From IMG/VR virus record IMGVR_UViG_3300027365_000053, positions 1 through 26,231 of that record: DNA of 26,231 nucleotides. One strand, written 5' to 3'. This document shows positions 10,201-18,433 of this stretch, piece by piece. Position 1 is the stretch's first letter, and every line of letters starts with the position of its first letter. Origin of the DNA: a virus. The translations under genes and the position numbers were made by a program. The notes under the pieces were generated by a model that had not been told where the DNA came from, did not search any database, and saw only the letters and a list, made by a program, of their open reading frames with translations.

Positions 10201-11303
10201 AGTACCGTAAGGCGGTCGCAGAGGCGATGCGTGGTGCCCGCTCCGATGAGCTACGCCGAATAGTACAGGCCCTGGAACGCTCAATGCACCATAGCCGAGC
10301 GTCCACAATCGCTGGCGTGGATCAATCTCACGCAGCTGCTGGTCTGGGTCACGTTGGCTCCCGGAAGCATCGCATCACGTCTGCCATCGAACGGTTCACC
10401 AGAGGCACCTCTGAGTCGATGAACTTCGTCTCTGGGATGCAGTGGTGGAACGAGCGGTGGAAAGCCCTGGCGCTGATCCACATGCAGGACAATGTGGTCC
10501 GTAACATCGACGATCTTCTGGCTGCAGTGTCTTCCAAGTCGAAGACCAAAGAGCAGATCACGCTGACAGACAAACTGACCAGCGTTGGGCTCGGCACCGA
10601 GGAACTCACGTTGATCAAGCGGCAGCTGGAGAAGCATCCGCCGGTCGAGCAGGACGGTGTGTTCGAGCTGGGCATGGCCCGTTGGATGGACACCGAGGAG
10701 GGTCGACTGGCTGCGGATTACATGCAAGAAGCGATGATCCGTGAGGCAAACCGGGCGATCAACTCCCCAGGCATTGCGGACACTCCGTTGTTCATGTCCG
10801 GGCCGTTCGGCAAGACCCTCATGCAGTTCCAGACCTACTCGTTCACCTTCGTTAACCGGTTCATGAATCCGGCCATGCGTCGGATGCTGGACCAGCAGGA
10901 CATGCAGACCATCTTCTCGATGGCTCATTTGGCCATGATGGCGTCTGCCGTTGTGACCATCAAAGACCTGCAGCGAGGTGAAGACCCAACGGAGCGCACA
11001 GCTCAGCAGTGGATTCACGACGTCATGGACCGTTCAGGTTTCCTGGCGATGTACTCCCCGTATGTCGCTCTGGCAAGCCAAGCGTTGGGCGGTACGACTC
11101 CCAGTCGGTACTACTCCAACACCTTCGGTAACCAGATGTTTGGCCCGTCGTTCTCCGCGATCACTGATCTGGGGAGCATGGGGTTGACCATCGTTGACCC
11201 GGAGGAGTCACCAAGCTGGAGCGACGTGCAACGCCTCATGGTCTACAAGCCGTTCCTCGACGTGATCGAGCGGGCTGCAGCTATCTCAGCGGATGAAGAC
11301 TAA
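7245..11303 (+). CDS. 16: Internal virion protein D (T7 gp16-like) without transglycosylase domain
   Basis: A 1352-residue protein (T7 gp16 is 1318), the largest of the ejected core proteins, which carries the leading end of the genome across the inner membrane. The ATG at 7245 follows CGAGGTG; the frame opens slightly earlier at a TTG. Visible parts: a Gly/Ala-rich hydrophobic stretch near residues 200-220, two long charged coiled-coil regions (about 563-665 and 707-792), and the conserved C-terminal segment [19 protein letters not shown] typical of gp16 proteins. T7 gp16 begins with an SLT-type lytic transglycosylase domain; I see no such domain here. The lysozyme gene directly upstream may supply that activity as a separate polypeptide. 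Confidence 0.88.
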   Translation: MADPRQNYAEQRRREALMRESQLSQQVGTPSNVKPGGLETAKAFFINQSLVGSSLVYGSDRVTENAFAGEAEEGFNPYTYWYENRDRFEDIGQFIQQGKFDDVRNPLAFGLRAERYRKELENRKTEQGGPLWGQLLGMGLSMIDITSLIPGLGQMRKAKTLVDLMKNTGKVAGYGAGLTAAQEVALHQMQDQRTVEESLYGIGAGAAFGAGLGALVSGNPKSIFHATNPDHPLTTKKPIEIGEWRPGKDMQDAKREAVPEPASVGAKSAEDYTYKIRGQDKHGRVRTYGSKFFNLFTPGGRMVRSLSQTARKVYYEMADSPQTFTEENLQGVAHHPAEITASRYYQDFMDLREEAEMALVQVNQRLGEKDSAAKQEAKSLGARAVNYGRSLAGKEENVHFNPVERWEYNELVNSALHGGLNKQLRDQWLERLGSEDMVDDLFQTAKKSAKAVQDLNTRMENKLIDAGLLDPDDALGDKFKLPHIWDHKAIRGSYGEFRAWLLDSLASRPTDDYLQEVWKIDQKTFDKLGKEPVKAYTYPERGQKAELVEQELSPLEGEKLRTQILEDWSGEEYEQMLATAHARLEDAKAAEKQANKDVIDINRELFGADAKLKGSKLKKARAEIRKKEADYQWYQAEIKKAKAERQQLIRAAEAARQQKVDRLTAYSDEVPTSSADTSLDITTSIRESRSKRNAGDVVFDRVRGPESGTTKQIKGRIQEIDKQVAEWTKKSNQLAAKVDEVNARLDAAEEAFENAKRWRSEVKQLKEEMQRDRNTARKERRSAARAYKAAEKRRPIDVVVDEIVEKLTRSSEVPTAMLKDLDIESGRLKKRQLDLTDEQVLEAQRKGWLRSDVYGVLDRAHQELSATIALKEKFGSHTLRDQIVDVKREYDEIIEQRRLEGDSEKNLARLANERDRVVKDIEGLRDRLKGHYRIPDDPESLTYWIFDRFREFNFARFGAGFLISSLTDLASVSLHKIGAAPVFQKKYRKAVAEAMRGARSDELRRIVQALERSMHHSRASTIAGVDQSHAAAGLGHVGSRKHRITSAIERFTRGTSESMNFVSGMQWWNERWKALALIHMQDNVVRNIDDLLAAVSSKSKTKEQITLTDKLTSVGLGTEELTLIKRQLEKHPPVEQDGVFELGMARWMDTEEGRLAADYMQEAMIREANRAINSPGIADTPLFMSGPFGKTLMQFQTYSFTFVNRFMNPAMRRMLDQQDMQTIFSMAHLAMMASAVVTIKDLQRGEDPTERTAQQWIHDVMDRSGFLAMYSPYVALASQALGGTTPSRYYSNTFGNQMFGPSFSAITDLGSMGLTIVDPEESPSWSDVQRLMVYKPFLDVIERAAAISADED

Positions 11304-11322
11304 GGGGACCGCAATGGTCCCC
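11304..11322 (+). promoter_or_regulatory. Short hairpin between gene 16 and the tail fibre gene
   Basis: Perfect 7-bp stem GGGGACC/GGTCCCC with a 5-nt loop, starting right after the gene 16 stop. No T-tract follows, so it is unlikely to be an efficient intrinsic terminator. It may stabilise or separate the upstream and downstream messages, or be an RNase III site. T7 has a phage promoter (phi17) in the corresponding gap; no promoter is recognisable here. Confidence 0.5.
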
Positions 11323-11341
11323 ACGTTTCAGGAAGAAACAC

Positions 11342-12361
11342 ATGGCCCAATATCAACCTTCAGTAATCGTACTGGATGGTTCGACTTGGCAATTCCCTGT
11401 CCCCTTTGCATACGAAGATAAATCCTACGTAGTCGTCAAGGTTGACGGGGTGGAGGTTCCGTACGATTGGGTGGATGACTCGACGGTCATCATCTCCTCC
11501 GGCTACTTCCCAGGCCAAGTTCTTACCATCGAGAGACAAACCTCTCCGCACAACAGGCTGGTGTCATTCAGTCTACCTGGATCTGTCACCCAGGCCTCTC
11601 TTGAACGTGACTCGAAGCAAGCGTTTGCCCTTATTCAGGAGGCGATGGCCGAGGCTTTAAGCGCCCTGCGTATGGGCGAATCCAAAGACCGAGCCACTGG
11701 ATACGACGCGCACGAACGCCGCATCCACCGCGTCGGCGCTCCTGTCGACTCAACTGATGCGGCAAACAAAGAGTTTGTTGAATCCAAGCTGGCGAACGTC
11801 GACGTCAAGGCCTCTCTCTATGACGAGGGTCTTCAGGAAGTCCAGGCGCTGGCTGAGTCATGGCGAAATCTGAACATCTCTGTAACTGCAATCGCTCGGG
11901 GAACTCCTGGCTACGGCGTGTTCGATCCTGATGCCGGGACCCTGAACCTCTACCTGCAGGAAGGCCCCCAAGGTCCACCCGGCCCGCAAGGCCCTCAAGG
12001 CCCGATGGGTCCGGTAGGTCCTGAAGGTCCTCAAGGCCCGATGGGTCCGGTAGGTCCGGTAGGTCCGGCAGGTCCAGTGGGTCCATCAGGTCCAGAGGGT
12101 CCCCCAGGTCCAGAAGGCCCTGAAGGTCCAGAGGGTCCCCCAGGTCCTGAAGGTCCCGAAGGTCCTCGTGGTCCCATGGGTCCCCCCGGTCCCGAAGGTG
12201 ACAAAGGCCCTCAAGGCGATATGGGTCCGACTGCTCTCGGGCTGGCTTTCGGCGGTTTCCTGATAGACCCGGACGGTTATCTGGCGTGTCAATACTACGG
12301 AGACGCTGATGAACACGATTTCAACATTGGCGCTGACGGCGTACTTGAGGTAACTATCTAA
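11342..12361 (+). CDS. 17: Tail fibre protein with T7 gp17-type N-terminal anchor and collagen-like stalk
   Basis: A 339-residue protein. Residues 1 to about 150 resemble the T7 tail-fibre N-terminal domain that docks on the tail ([54 protein letters not shown]). Residues 208-297 are 30 consecutive Gly-X-Y triplets, mostly Gly-Pro-X, encoded by 11963-12232: a collagen-like triple helix that would form a rigid trimeric rod. A roughly 40-residue C-terminal cap ([20 protein letters not shown]...) ends the protein with no receptor-binding head. It is much shorter than T7 gp17 (553), so the distal part of the fibre is probably supplied by the next genes. Its stop overlaps the next ATG by one base (TAATG). 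Confidence 0.9.
   Translation: MAQYQPSVIVLDGSTWQFPVPFAYEDKSYVVVKVDGVEVPYDWVDDSTVIISSGYFPGQVLTIERQTSPHNRLVSFSLPGSVTQASLERDSKQAFALIQEAMAEALSALRMGESKDRATGYDAHERRIHRVGAPVDSTDAANKEFVESKLANVDVKASLYDEGLQEVQALAESWRNLNISVTAIARGTPGYGVFDPDAGTLNLYLQEGPQGPPGPQGPQGPMGPVGPEGPQGPMGPVGPVGPAGPVGPSGPEGPPGPEGPEGPEGPPGPEGPEGPRGPMGPPGPEGDKGPQGDMGPTALGLAFGGFLIDPDGYLACQYYGDADEHDFNIGADGVLEVTI
11963..12232 (+). repeat. Collagen-like Gly-X-Y coding repeat of fibre 1
   Basis: Thirty uninterrupted GGN-CCN-NNN-type codon triplets. At DNA level there are near-exact internal repeats (for example CGATGGGTCCGGTAGGTCC occurs twice about 36 nt apart), so this stretch is prone to length change by slippage or recombination. The number of triplets may differ between isolates. 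Confidence 0.9.
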
Positions 12362-13674
12362 TGGCAACTCTCCGCATTGGTAAGGTACGCCCCTCCCCCA
12401 AGGGAGCGTACGATGTCAATCTCACCTATTCAGCTTTTGACCTTGTCAACTGGAAAGGTAATTCCTATCTGGCGCTGAAAGATGTGCCCATCGGCCAGGA
12501 GCCGGACCTCGCTCCGACTTACTGGCAGCTCTACGCTGAACGCGGGACCGACGGTCAAGACGGTGCGACAGGTCCCCAAGGACCAGAAGGTCCTCAAGGC
12601 CCTCAAGGTGCCAAAGGTGACACTGGTCCCCGCCCGTCTCACGAATGGGGTGACGGCTCGACAAACCCGTCGACGTCCATCCGGTTCCAGAACGCTGACG
12701 GCTCCTGGGGCACTTACGTGGATATTCTGGGTCCGGTAGGGCCAACAGGTCCGCAAGGTCCCGAGGGTCCAAGAGGCCCACGCCCAGGTCATGAATGGTC
12801 AGGCACATCGCTCCGGTTCGAGCAGAGTGATGGCACCTGGGGCGCTTACGTCGACCTCCAAGGTCCGCAAGGCCCGGAAGGCCCCCAAGGCCCTCAAGGT
12901 GATCCGCCTCCGGCATCCGAACTGCTCTCCACTCTGAAGTCAGTAGACGGCTCTGGGTCAGGACTTGACGCTGATCTCCTGGACGGTCTTCAAGCCTCCG
13001 CCTTTCTACGGTCCAACGCCGCATCCGTGACGTCCAACACTCTGGGTGCCCGGTTCGGTGTGCATGGCGACTATGCCGGTGGTGCCGGTACTGGAACCAA
13101 CTGGGGCGCGAACATCTGGGCAATGGGTCCGGCATACGACGGCTCCTCGTCCGGTACGGCCTACACCCTGGGTAACTACTACGGCATTAACTGGCTGAGA
13201 GCCGGTCACGGTAACGCTGATGCTGAAGTCGGTGAAGGCCTGTATATCTGGCAAGCAGGTGTTCGTCAGGCTGGCATCGGAACCGCAGGCATCGCAACCA
13301 TCGGTGCTGTCCGGGCAGAAGGTGACGTAGTCACTCAAGGCTCTGTGACCGCCGCTGGGGACGTTACGGCCTTCTCCGACCAAAGGGTCAAGGTCAACGT
13401 CAAACCCATGCAGAAAGCCCTCACGAAGCTCCAGAAGCTAACCGGAGTGACCTACGACAGGACTGACATTAAGACTGATCGTCAAGCCGGTCTGATCGCT
13501 CAAGACGTGCAGAAGGTCTTGCCGGAAGCTGTGCGTGAGGTCGTTGTGGATGGTCACGGGGAAACCCGACTGACGCTGAACTACAACGCTGTTGTCGGGC
13601 TCCTGGTGCAATCCGTGAAGGAGTTGACAAACAGAGTAATCGAACTGGAGAAAGCTAATGGCTCTGCAGAATAG
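12361..13674 (+). CDS. Collagen-like tail fibre/spike with C-terminal S74 intramolecular chaperone
   Basis: A 437-residue protein. Residues 1-60 (FDLVNWKGNSYLALKDVPIG, APTYWQLYAERG) look like the small chitin/carbohydrate-binding-like module often seen at the start of phage fibres. Three collagen segments (about 65-90, 124-140 and 168-181) are separated by two copies of a HEW...RF..DG.WG.YVD module. Residues 200-216 carry the common fibre motif LDADLLDGLQASAFL. The C-terminus from about residue 339 (SDQRVKVNVKPM, AGLIAQDVQKVLPEAV, YNAVVGLLVQSVKEL) is a peptidase S74 / endosialidase-type intramolecular chaperone. Ser339 and Lys344 have the spacing of the catalytic pair, so cleavage before Ser339 would release the chaperone after trimer folding. 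It probably forms the distal part of the fibre. Confidence 0.88.
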   Translation: MATLRIGKVRPSPKGAYDVNLTYSAFDLVNWKGNSYLALKDVPIGQEPDLAPTYWQLYAERGTDGQDGATGPQGPEGPQGPQGAKGDTGPRPSHEWGDGSTNPSTSIRFQNADGSWGTYVDILGPVGPTGPQGPEGPRGPRPGHEWSGTSLRFEQSDGTWGAYVDLQGPQGPEGPQGPQGDPPPASELLSTLKSVDGSGSGLDADLLDGLQASAFLRSNAASVTSNTLGARFGVHGDYAGGAGTGTNWGANIWAMGPAYDGSSSGTAYTLGNYYGINWLRAGHGNADAEVGEGLYIWQAGVRQAGIGTAGIATIGAVRAEGDVVTQGSVTAAGDVTAFSDQRVKVNVKPMQKALTKLQKLTGVTYDRTDIKTDRQAGLIAQDVQKVLPEAVREVVVDGHGETRLTLNYNAVVGLLVQSVKELTNRVIELEKANGSAE

Positions 13675-14569
13675 CGGAACTATTAAGGCCTCCGACATCA
13701 ACATTGAGCTGGGGCGTTCTGCCTCGGCTCAGCTTTCGTTTGGAGGCTCAGAAGCCAGGGAATTGGCCGGGGTAGGTTCAGGTCCTATTAGCCTGAGCGA
13801 CTTCTACGGTAAGTCGGACATCCTTGAAATAACCTACACAAACACTCAGGACCGCACCGCCGCCAACATCTATGAACTTATGGGCTCCCCTTCAGAACCT
13901 GGGATCTTCACCTTTGAGAACGACGCAGTTATCAGTGCAGGCTCGTCTAGCTATGCGCTTAGGACTGGAGCATTTCCTACAGGGTCCACGCTCATAATCG
14001 TGAACCGAGGAAAAATCCAAGGACGTGCTGGTAATGGGGGCTCTGATCACTCTGCAGGCACTCCTGGAGGGAACGCCCTACATCTTGATTGTCCATGCTC
14101 CGTCGACAACAGCGTAGGGCTTATATTCGGCGGAGGCGGCGGAGGAGGCGGTAGCCGCACCTACTACGACTCCTCCTGGGGCTTGTGGTGCCCTGGCGGC
14201 GGTGGTGCTGGTCTGAGTCCAGGCGTCAAAGGGTCAGGGTTCCGATACGGCACATACTCCGGGGGCTTCGCAAACTCCCGTGCCAGAGCCCCTCAATCAG
14301 GCACATCCACCTCCGGCGGTCTCGGAGGAAGAGCCCGTGTTTATAACACAGCGAACGGCCGGTACTACGAAGCCGAAGGTGGGGCCGGTGGTGGTCCTGG
14401 AATCTCTGGCGGATCAGGTGTCATAAGGGATGGCGGCTTGAGTTCCGTTAAGGGGAATCAAGCGACCTTTGCTGGAGGTTCGGCAGGTAAGGCTATCAAC
14501 CTTAACGGATACTCCGTTGACATCACAGCAGGGAACACTCCAGACAGAATCAAAGGAGCCATATCATGA
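13658..14569 (+). CDS. Glycine-rich distal tail adhesin
   Basis: A 303-residue protein starting inside the previous gene (17-nt overlap). The N-terminus MALQNSGTIKASDINIELGRSASAQLSF, ending PISLSDFYGKSD, is a short conserved module seen in many phage tip/fibre proteins. The middle and C-terminal part is extremely glycine-rich, including a run of eight glycines and several GGAGGG/GGGG blocks. This is reminiscent of the polyglycine sandwich folds of T-even gp38-type adhesins that bind outer-membrane receptors at the fibre tip. The gly-rich loops between the conserved blocks would be the host-range determinants. The receptor is unknown. ATGA overlap with the next gene indicates translational coupling. 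Confidence 0.75.
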   Translation: MALQNSGTIKASDINIELGRSASAQLSFGGSEARELAGVGSGPISLSDFYGKSDILEITYTNTQDRTAANIYELMGSPSEPGIFTFENDAVISAGSSSYALRTGAFPTGSTLIIVNRGKIQGRAGNGGSDHSAGTPGGNALHLDCPCSVDNSVGLIFGGGGGGGGSRTYYDSSWGLWCPGGGGAGLSPGVKGSGFRYGTYSGGFANSRARAPQSGTSTSGGLGGRARVYNTANGRYYEAEGGAGGGPGISGGSGVIRDGGLSSVKGNQATFAGGSAGKAINLNGYSVDITAGNTPDRIKGAIS

Positions 14570-14829
14570 CCGCTCAACCTACGCCAAAGATACTATCAGT
14601 CGATGAAGTCGCAAAGACAATGATCATCGACTGGGGAAATCAGATCCTAAACCACGAAATCCCTCTGTATATCCTTGAGAACCCAGGACTCACCAAGGAG
14701 GAGATTGTTGTGGTTATAGAAAGTCTACGACCTCCTGCTCCTGTCGAGTATGAAGTTCCTCAGTCCTTGAAAGATATGGTGGAACCTGAAGGCTCTGCCG
14801 AGGTGGTTACTGAGGAGGTCAGCCTGTGA
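14566..14829 (+). CDS. Unknown 87-aa protein in the fibre cassette
   Basis: Start ATG overlaps the adhesin stop (ATGA) and its own stop overlaps the GTG start of the next gene, so it is a coupled member of the fibre operon. The protein is acidic (pI low by eye) with a proline-rich segment (RPPAPVEYEVPQSL) and no membrane segment. I do not recognise it. Position after an adhesin suggests a fibre assembly factor or small structural partner, but nothing in the sequence shows that. Confidence 0.75.
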   Translation: MTAQPTPKILSVDEVAKTMIIDWGNQILNHEIPLYILENPGLTKEEIVVVIESLRPPAPVEYEVPQSLKDMVEPEGSAEVVTEEVSL

Positions 14830-15320
14830 TAGTTAGAAACGTAAATTACTACAGAGGTTTCGCTATATGCACAGGCTCGATAACTAAAGGTGACAGTCTG
14901 GTAAACCCAAACAATCCAATAAACGCTGAGTATAACCAGCTCCTATACCTAGTGATCGGGAGTGGGAAGGCTAATGACGTAGACCTACCGTCAGCTGGGA
15001 GGATGTACGATCTATCCCAGCTCAAGGGACAGCCGATCACTTACCAGGGGGTTAGCGAAACCTCTGCCTGGGTTGCCTTTAACCCGCTCAAGCAGGATAA
15101 GGAACTGGACGTCGAAATCCTCAAAGGGGAGTCGGAGCGTACCCTTCTGGACGACGTTAACGACATTATCGTGGTTCCTATCGACGGTAACGTGTCAGTT
15201 GGCTCAACGACTATCGAAACCCTCAAATCAGGACGCCTGCCCGCAGGTAAATCAGCTGTGTTAACAGTCCCTACTGAAGCGGTCTGCGCGATAGTTAAAG
15301 TAGTTGATAGCTCCGTTTAA
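14826..15320 (+). CDS. Unknown 164-aa protein in the fibre cassette
   Basis: Start GTG at 14826, preceded by GAGGAGGT; GTGA overlap with the previous stop. The sequence (ICTGSITKGDSLVNPNNPIN, LLYLVIGSGKANDVDLPSAG, VPTEAVCAIVKVV) looks beta-rich and soluble, without a signal peptide. I do not recognise the family. The DNA is visibly AT-richer than the flanking morphogenesis genes, consistent with a swapped receptor-binding cassette. It could be a tail tip or decoration component, or an accessory gene expressed late. Confidence 0.75.
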   Translation: MIVRNVNYYRGFAICTGSITKGDSLVNPNNPINAEYNQLLYLVIGSGKANDVDLPSAGRMYDLSQLKGQPITYQGVSETSAWVAFNPLKQDKELDVEILKGESERTLLDDVNDIIVVPIDGNVSVGSTTIETLKSGRLPAGKSAVLTVPTEAVCAIVKVVDSSV

Positions 15321-15339
15321 CTAGATAGGACCAAAACGC

Positions 15340-15597
15340 ATGGCTCAGGGTGATCGTCACTTCGATATCGCCCATGCAGTCGGGGAACTGAAGGGACGCA
15401 TAGATACCCTGATTGACCTCCAGAACCACCACTTCCAGCAGATCGAAAAGGTCGAAGAACGCCAGGACAAGGTGGAGGAACGTGTGGGCGTTCTGGAGAA
15501 AAACTGGTCGAAGCTCGTAGGGATGTGCGTAGGAGCGTCGACCCTGATCACCCTGGCTGGATGGATCATCAACGCACTGCTCAAAGGAGGAGCATAA
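15340..15597 (+). CDS. Holin candidate: coiled coil plus C-terminal membrane segment (XhlA-like architecture)
   Basis: An 85-residue protein. Residues about 12-57 are charged heptad-like helix (LKGRIDTLIDLQNHHFQQIE, KVEERQDKVEERVGVLEKNW), followed by one strong membrane segment (LVGMCVGASTLITLAGWIINALL, about 60-82) at the C-terminus. This is the layout of haemolysin XhlA-type proteins, which work with small holins in phage lysis, and the gene sits where T7 has its holin (17.5). It is not a T7-type holin by sequence. Its stop overlaps the next start (TAATG). Confidence 0.65.
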   Translation: MAQGDRHFDIAHAVGELKGRIDTLIDLQNHHFQQIEKVEERQDKVEERVGVLEKNWSKLVGMCVGASTLITLAGWIINALLKGGA

Positions 15598-15773
15598 TGT
15601 TCGCAACTATTGGTATGAAACTGGTAACCGGCATCGCCACCAAACTGCTGACCGAGAAGTTCATCATGAAGGTTCTGGTCGCTGTCCTGGGCAAGATTGC
15701 CGAGAACACCGACAACAAGATTGACGACGAGCTGATCAAGTCCGTCGAGGAAGCCTACTTCGGAGCTAAGTAA
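15597..15773 (+). CDS. 58-aa hydrophobic/amphipathic protein, possible second lysis protein
   Basis: Start at the ATG overlapping the previous stop by one base and preceded by AAAGGAGG; the frame is open farther upstream but would overlap the previous gene. The N-terminal 35 residues (MFATIGMKLVTGIATKLLTE, KFIMKVLVAVLGKI) are hydrophobic/amphipathic and the C-terminus is acidic. Its position between the XhlA-like gene and small terminase makes a holin partner or pinholin plausible, but the family is not recognised. Its stop overlaps the next ATG by one base. Confidence 0.7.
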   Translation: MFATIGMKLVTGIATKLLTEKFIMKVLVAVLGKIAENTDNKIDDELIKSVEEAYFGAK

Positions 15774-16009
15774 TGGCCGAGCGTGAACACTCTCCCGACC
15801 AGCTCAAGGACGAACTGGAAGCGAAGCTGTTCAGGCACTTCCGCGAGACTCCTGCAGACCAACTTCAGGCATCCATGGTGAACGCCGCAGTGTCTTACTT
15901 GAAGGCGTTCCCGCCGACCAAGAAGTCTGAGCAGGAGAAGTCCGAGATCCGGTCCCGTATGGGCAACATGGATATGCCCATCCCCTTCCCGAAGCAAGCA
16001 AGGAAGTAA
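15773..16009 (+). CDS. 18: Small terminase subunit (T7 gp18-like)
   Basis: A 78-residue protein (T7 gp18 is 89) directly upstream of the large terminase, as in T7. It is helical and charged, with the segment FPPTKKSEQEKSEIRSRMGN and a C-terminus MPIPFPKQARK. Small terminase recognises concatemeric DNA and stimulates the large subunit. Identification rests mainly on size and position; the sequence is too short and divergent for a firm motif. Confidence 0.75.
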   Translation: MAEREHSPDQLKDELEAKLFRHFRETPADQLQASMVNAAVSYLKAFPPTKKSEQEKSEIRSRMGNMDMPIPFPKQARK

Positions 16010-16015
16010 CGCACA

Positions 16016-17887
16016 ATGCTTCAGCCCCTCAAGATCGAGGGGCGTCCTCACTGGGAGTCCTGGGTGGAGCCCGAGCTGTGGCCCATCTTCGAGGACTTCC
16101 GTAATTTCCTGGCCGTTCTGTGGAACCACCTGGGGCTCCCTGAGCCTACTCCAGCGCAGTATGAGATCGCCCATAGGCTTCAGTATGGGTATGACTCTGC
16201 GGAGGCCCTGGAGCTGCCACAGGAGCTTCTGGAGGCATTCGAGTACGAGCCCCGAGAGGATATCGTACGGTGCTTCCGGTCCCTCGGTAAGTCCTACATC
16301 ACGTCTGGCTTTGTGACCTGGCGATTGATGAGGAACCCACGGGACGAGAAGGTCCTGGTTGTCTCAGCTTCAGGCAGTAAGGCCAAGGAGTTCGTAGCGC
16401 AGACCAAGGGGGTGATGGCCTCCATGGAAATCTGCAAGTGGCTCCTGGACGGTGACCGTGAGAAAGGCGCGACCCGACGTGACCAAGCGGATCAGTTCGA
16501 CGTCGCCTACGGCTCACTCTCACAGTCCTACTCAGTGGCAGCGCGAGGTATCACCGGTCAGATCACCGGTAGTCGTGCCACGTTGCTGGTTGCTGACGAT
16601 ATCGAGATCGAGAAGAACTCCCTCACTGAGGACGCCCGACAGCGTATCCTGCGGACGGTACAGTCCGACTTCGTACCCATCACCAAGACCGAACACGGTA
16701 AAGGCGACATCATCTTCCTGGGCACTCCCCAGACTGAGGAGTCCGTCTACAACGTGCTGGTCAAGCAGATGGGCTTCCGCTGTATCTGTATCCCGGTCAA
16801 GTACCCGAAGGCAGACAAGCGGAAGAACTACATCCTGACTCGGGATGAAGATGGCCAGCAGATCGACATCCTGGCCCCCTACCTGAAAAAACAGTTCGAC
16901 GACGGAGAGATCGGCTACGACGATCCGACCGACACACGTTTTGGCCGTGACGAACTGATCAAGATCGAATCGAAAGGCCGTGCGACCTTCGCTCTGCAGT
17001 ACATGCTGGACACCTCACTGTCCGATGCCGAGCGGTATCCCCTCAAGCAGCACGACCTGATCGTAATGTCCCTCAACCCGGAGAAAGCTCCGCTGACCCT
17101 GCAATGGGGTAAGGATTCCGATAGGAAGAACGTCATCGACGATATCCCAAACGTGGGCTTCACTGGTGACCACTTCCTGCGCCCGCTGTTCGCTGACACC
17201 GAATGGGCTCCGTATGACGCCCGGACTCTCTTTGTGGACCCTGCCGGTCGAGGCAAAGACGAGACAGCCTGGGCCATCATGTCCTCCCTCGGCGGCACGT
17301 TGTTCCTGCACAAGGTTGGAGGCTACAAGGGTGATCCTGCCGAGGCCATGGAGAAGATCGCCCTGGACGCCAAGAACTACAAGGTGAACATCGTGGAGGT
17401 CGAACCGAACTTCGGACAGGGAATGTGGGTGACGTCCTTTGGTCCGATCCTGCAGCGTGTGTGGCCAGGAGGTTGCACCGTACAGGAATCACCCTGGGCC
17501 AAAGGGATGAAGGAATCCAGAATCATCGACACCCTTGAGCCAGTCATGACGCAGCACCGTCTGGTCTTCGACGAGACTCTCATCAGGTCTGACGTGAAGG
17601 CTGACGATCCGGTCTATTCACTCATGTATCAGCTGACACACATCGCCAATGAGCGTGGGTGCCTGAAGCATGACGACCGGTTGGACGCTGTGGCAGGCGT
17701 AGTGGCTCACTTCATGCGGACCATGGCGCAGGACTCTGTGTCTCACCGTCAGGCTTACCTGGATGAACAGATGGAAGCTGAGATCGAGGACTTCTACGAG
17801 ATGTTCGAGCAGTCCCCCATCGGGTTCCGTCGTCGAGGTAAACGCAGAGACGGAGAACGGAATGAAGTCTTGATGTGGTCTGTCTGA
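16016..17887 (+). CDS. 19: Large terminase subunit, ATPase-nuclease (T7 gp19-like)
   Basis: A 623-residue protein (T7 gp19 is 586). Domains: N-terminal ATPase with a variant P-loop RCFRSLGKSYIT (residues 85-96), Walker B ATLLVADD (188-195) and coupling motif IIFLGTPQT (232-240); C-terminal RNase-H-type nuclease with acidic residues in LFVDPAGRGKDETAWA (Asp408, Asp415), the EVEPNFGQGMW segment (461-471) and KHDDRLDAVAGVV (551-563). It drives DNA into the prohead and cuts the concatemer. The start ATG at 16016 follows AGGAAG. This is the last late gene; the packaging junction should follow it. Confidence 0.95.
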   Translation: MLQPLKIEGRPHWESWVEPELWPIFEDFRNFLAVLWNHLGLPEPTPAQYEIAHRLQYGYDSAEALELPQELLEAFEYEPREDIVRCFRSLGKSYITSGFVTWRLMRNPRDEKVLVVSASGSKAKEFVAQTKGVMASMEICKWLLDGDREKGATRRDQADQFDVAYGSLSQSYSVAARGITGQITGSRATLLVADDIEIEKNSLTEDARQRILRTVQSDFVPITKTEHGKGDIIFLGTPQTEESVYNVLVKQMGFRCICIPVKYPKADKRKNYILTRDEDGQQIDILAPYLKKQFDDGEIGYDDPTDTRFGRDELIKIESKGRATFALQYMLDTSLSDAERYPLKQHDLIVMSLNPEKAPLTLQWGKDSDRKNVIDDIPNVGFTGDHFLRPLFADTEWAPYDARTLFVDPAGRGKDETAWAIMSSLGGTLFLHKVGGYKGDPAEAMEKIALDAKNYKVNIVEVEPNFGQGMWVTSFGPILQRVWPGGCTVQESPWAKGMKESRIIDTLEPVMTQHRLVFDETLIRSDVKADDPVYSLMYQLTHIANERGCLKHDDRLDAVAGVVAHFMRTMAQDSVSHRQAYLDEQMEAEIEDFYEMFEQSPIGFRRRGKRRDGERNEVLMWSV

Positions 17888-17897
17888 GGTGCTGTGT

Positions 17898-17922
17898 GGG
17901 GAGGAGATTATTAATCCTCCCC
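17898..17922 (+). terminator. Stem-loop after large terminase (terminator-like, no clear T-tract)
   Basis: An 8-bp perfect stem GGGGAGGA/TCCTCCCC with an AT-rich loop, 10 nt after the terminase stop. The downstream sequence is TACTTC then A-rich rather than a T run, so on the plus strand it is a weak intrinsic terminator. It may be a 3' mRNA stabiliser or pausing signal at the end of the late transcript. Confidence 0.5.
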
Positions 17923-17954
17923 TACTTCAAGAAAAAACAGGTGACAGTCGTAAG

Positions 17955-18015
17955 GACTATCGTAAAGTTAATCGTACAGAGTAACTTACAGTATATCGTA
18001 CAGTATATCTTTCAG
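17955..18015 (+). repeat. AT-rich short repeats after terminase
   Basis: Degenerate units of the type TATCGTAAAG, ATCGTACAG, TATATCGTACAG and TATATCTTTCAG follow one another. ACAGTATATC occurs exactly twice with a 12-nt period (17988-17997 and 18000-18009). Short repeats flank the terminal repeat in T7 and are involved in end formation; these may be the counterpart. The GTACAG core also recalls the 20-nt early element further right. Confidence 0.6.
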
Positions 18016-18416
18016 GTGATCTTTCTGGAGGGACTGCGTCCCTCATAAGAACCCTCGAAGTGAACACCAGGAACTCTGTGGGTCAGAACGTAAGGCTACT
18101 CGATGAGAGGCTCTCAGATGCCGCACAGCACGTTTTTATGTAAGGATGACTCATTGCACCTCTTACCGATTTAAAGGTCATTCCTGGGCGTGAGACTTGG
18201 CGAGAGACTGTGGGTTGACATGGGGTTAGCCGTTTTGAAAAATACCCCGAAAATTTATACGCACACACCTCTCCCCCGCCGCACCCGCGCAGCACCCCCC
18301 GGTGGGGTCCAGGAATTTGCAGAGTGGGCCGGGTCGAGCCCAGGTAGATGATCGCGCACACGCGGTTAAGGCTCACTCGCCCGCCCGTTTCCACCTACTC
18401 GCAAGCCATGCCGTGT

Positions 18417-18433
18417 ACAAAACCGTGTACACC
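18417..18433 (+). repeat. 17-nt repeat copy 1 (GTGTAC boxes)
   Basis: ACAAAACCGTGTACACC is found here and again, exactly, at 25995-26011 beside the attachment site. A second GTGTAC lies 12 nt upstream (18414). GTGTACAC is a palindrome, suggesting a protein-binding site near both the genome-end junction and attP. Confidence 0.7.

Noticed and set aside
11805-12792. Minus-strand frames through the collagen repeats encoding Leu/Asp/Pro or Thr/Gly/Trp repeats
   Set aside because: They are low-complexity shadows produced by the GGN-CCN repeats.
18215-18243. TTGACA as an additional promoter
   Set aside because: The hexamer 17 nt downstream is AAAAAT and no transcript feature follows, so support is too weak.
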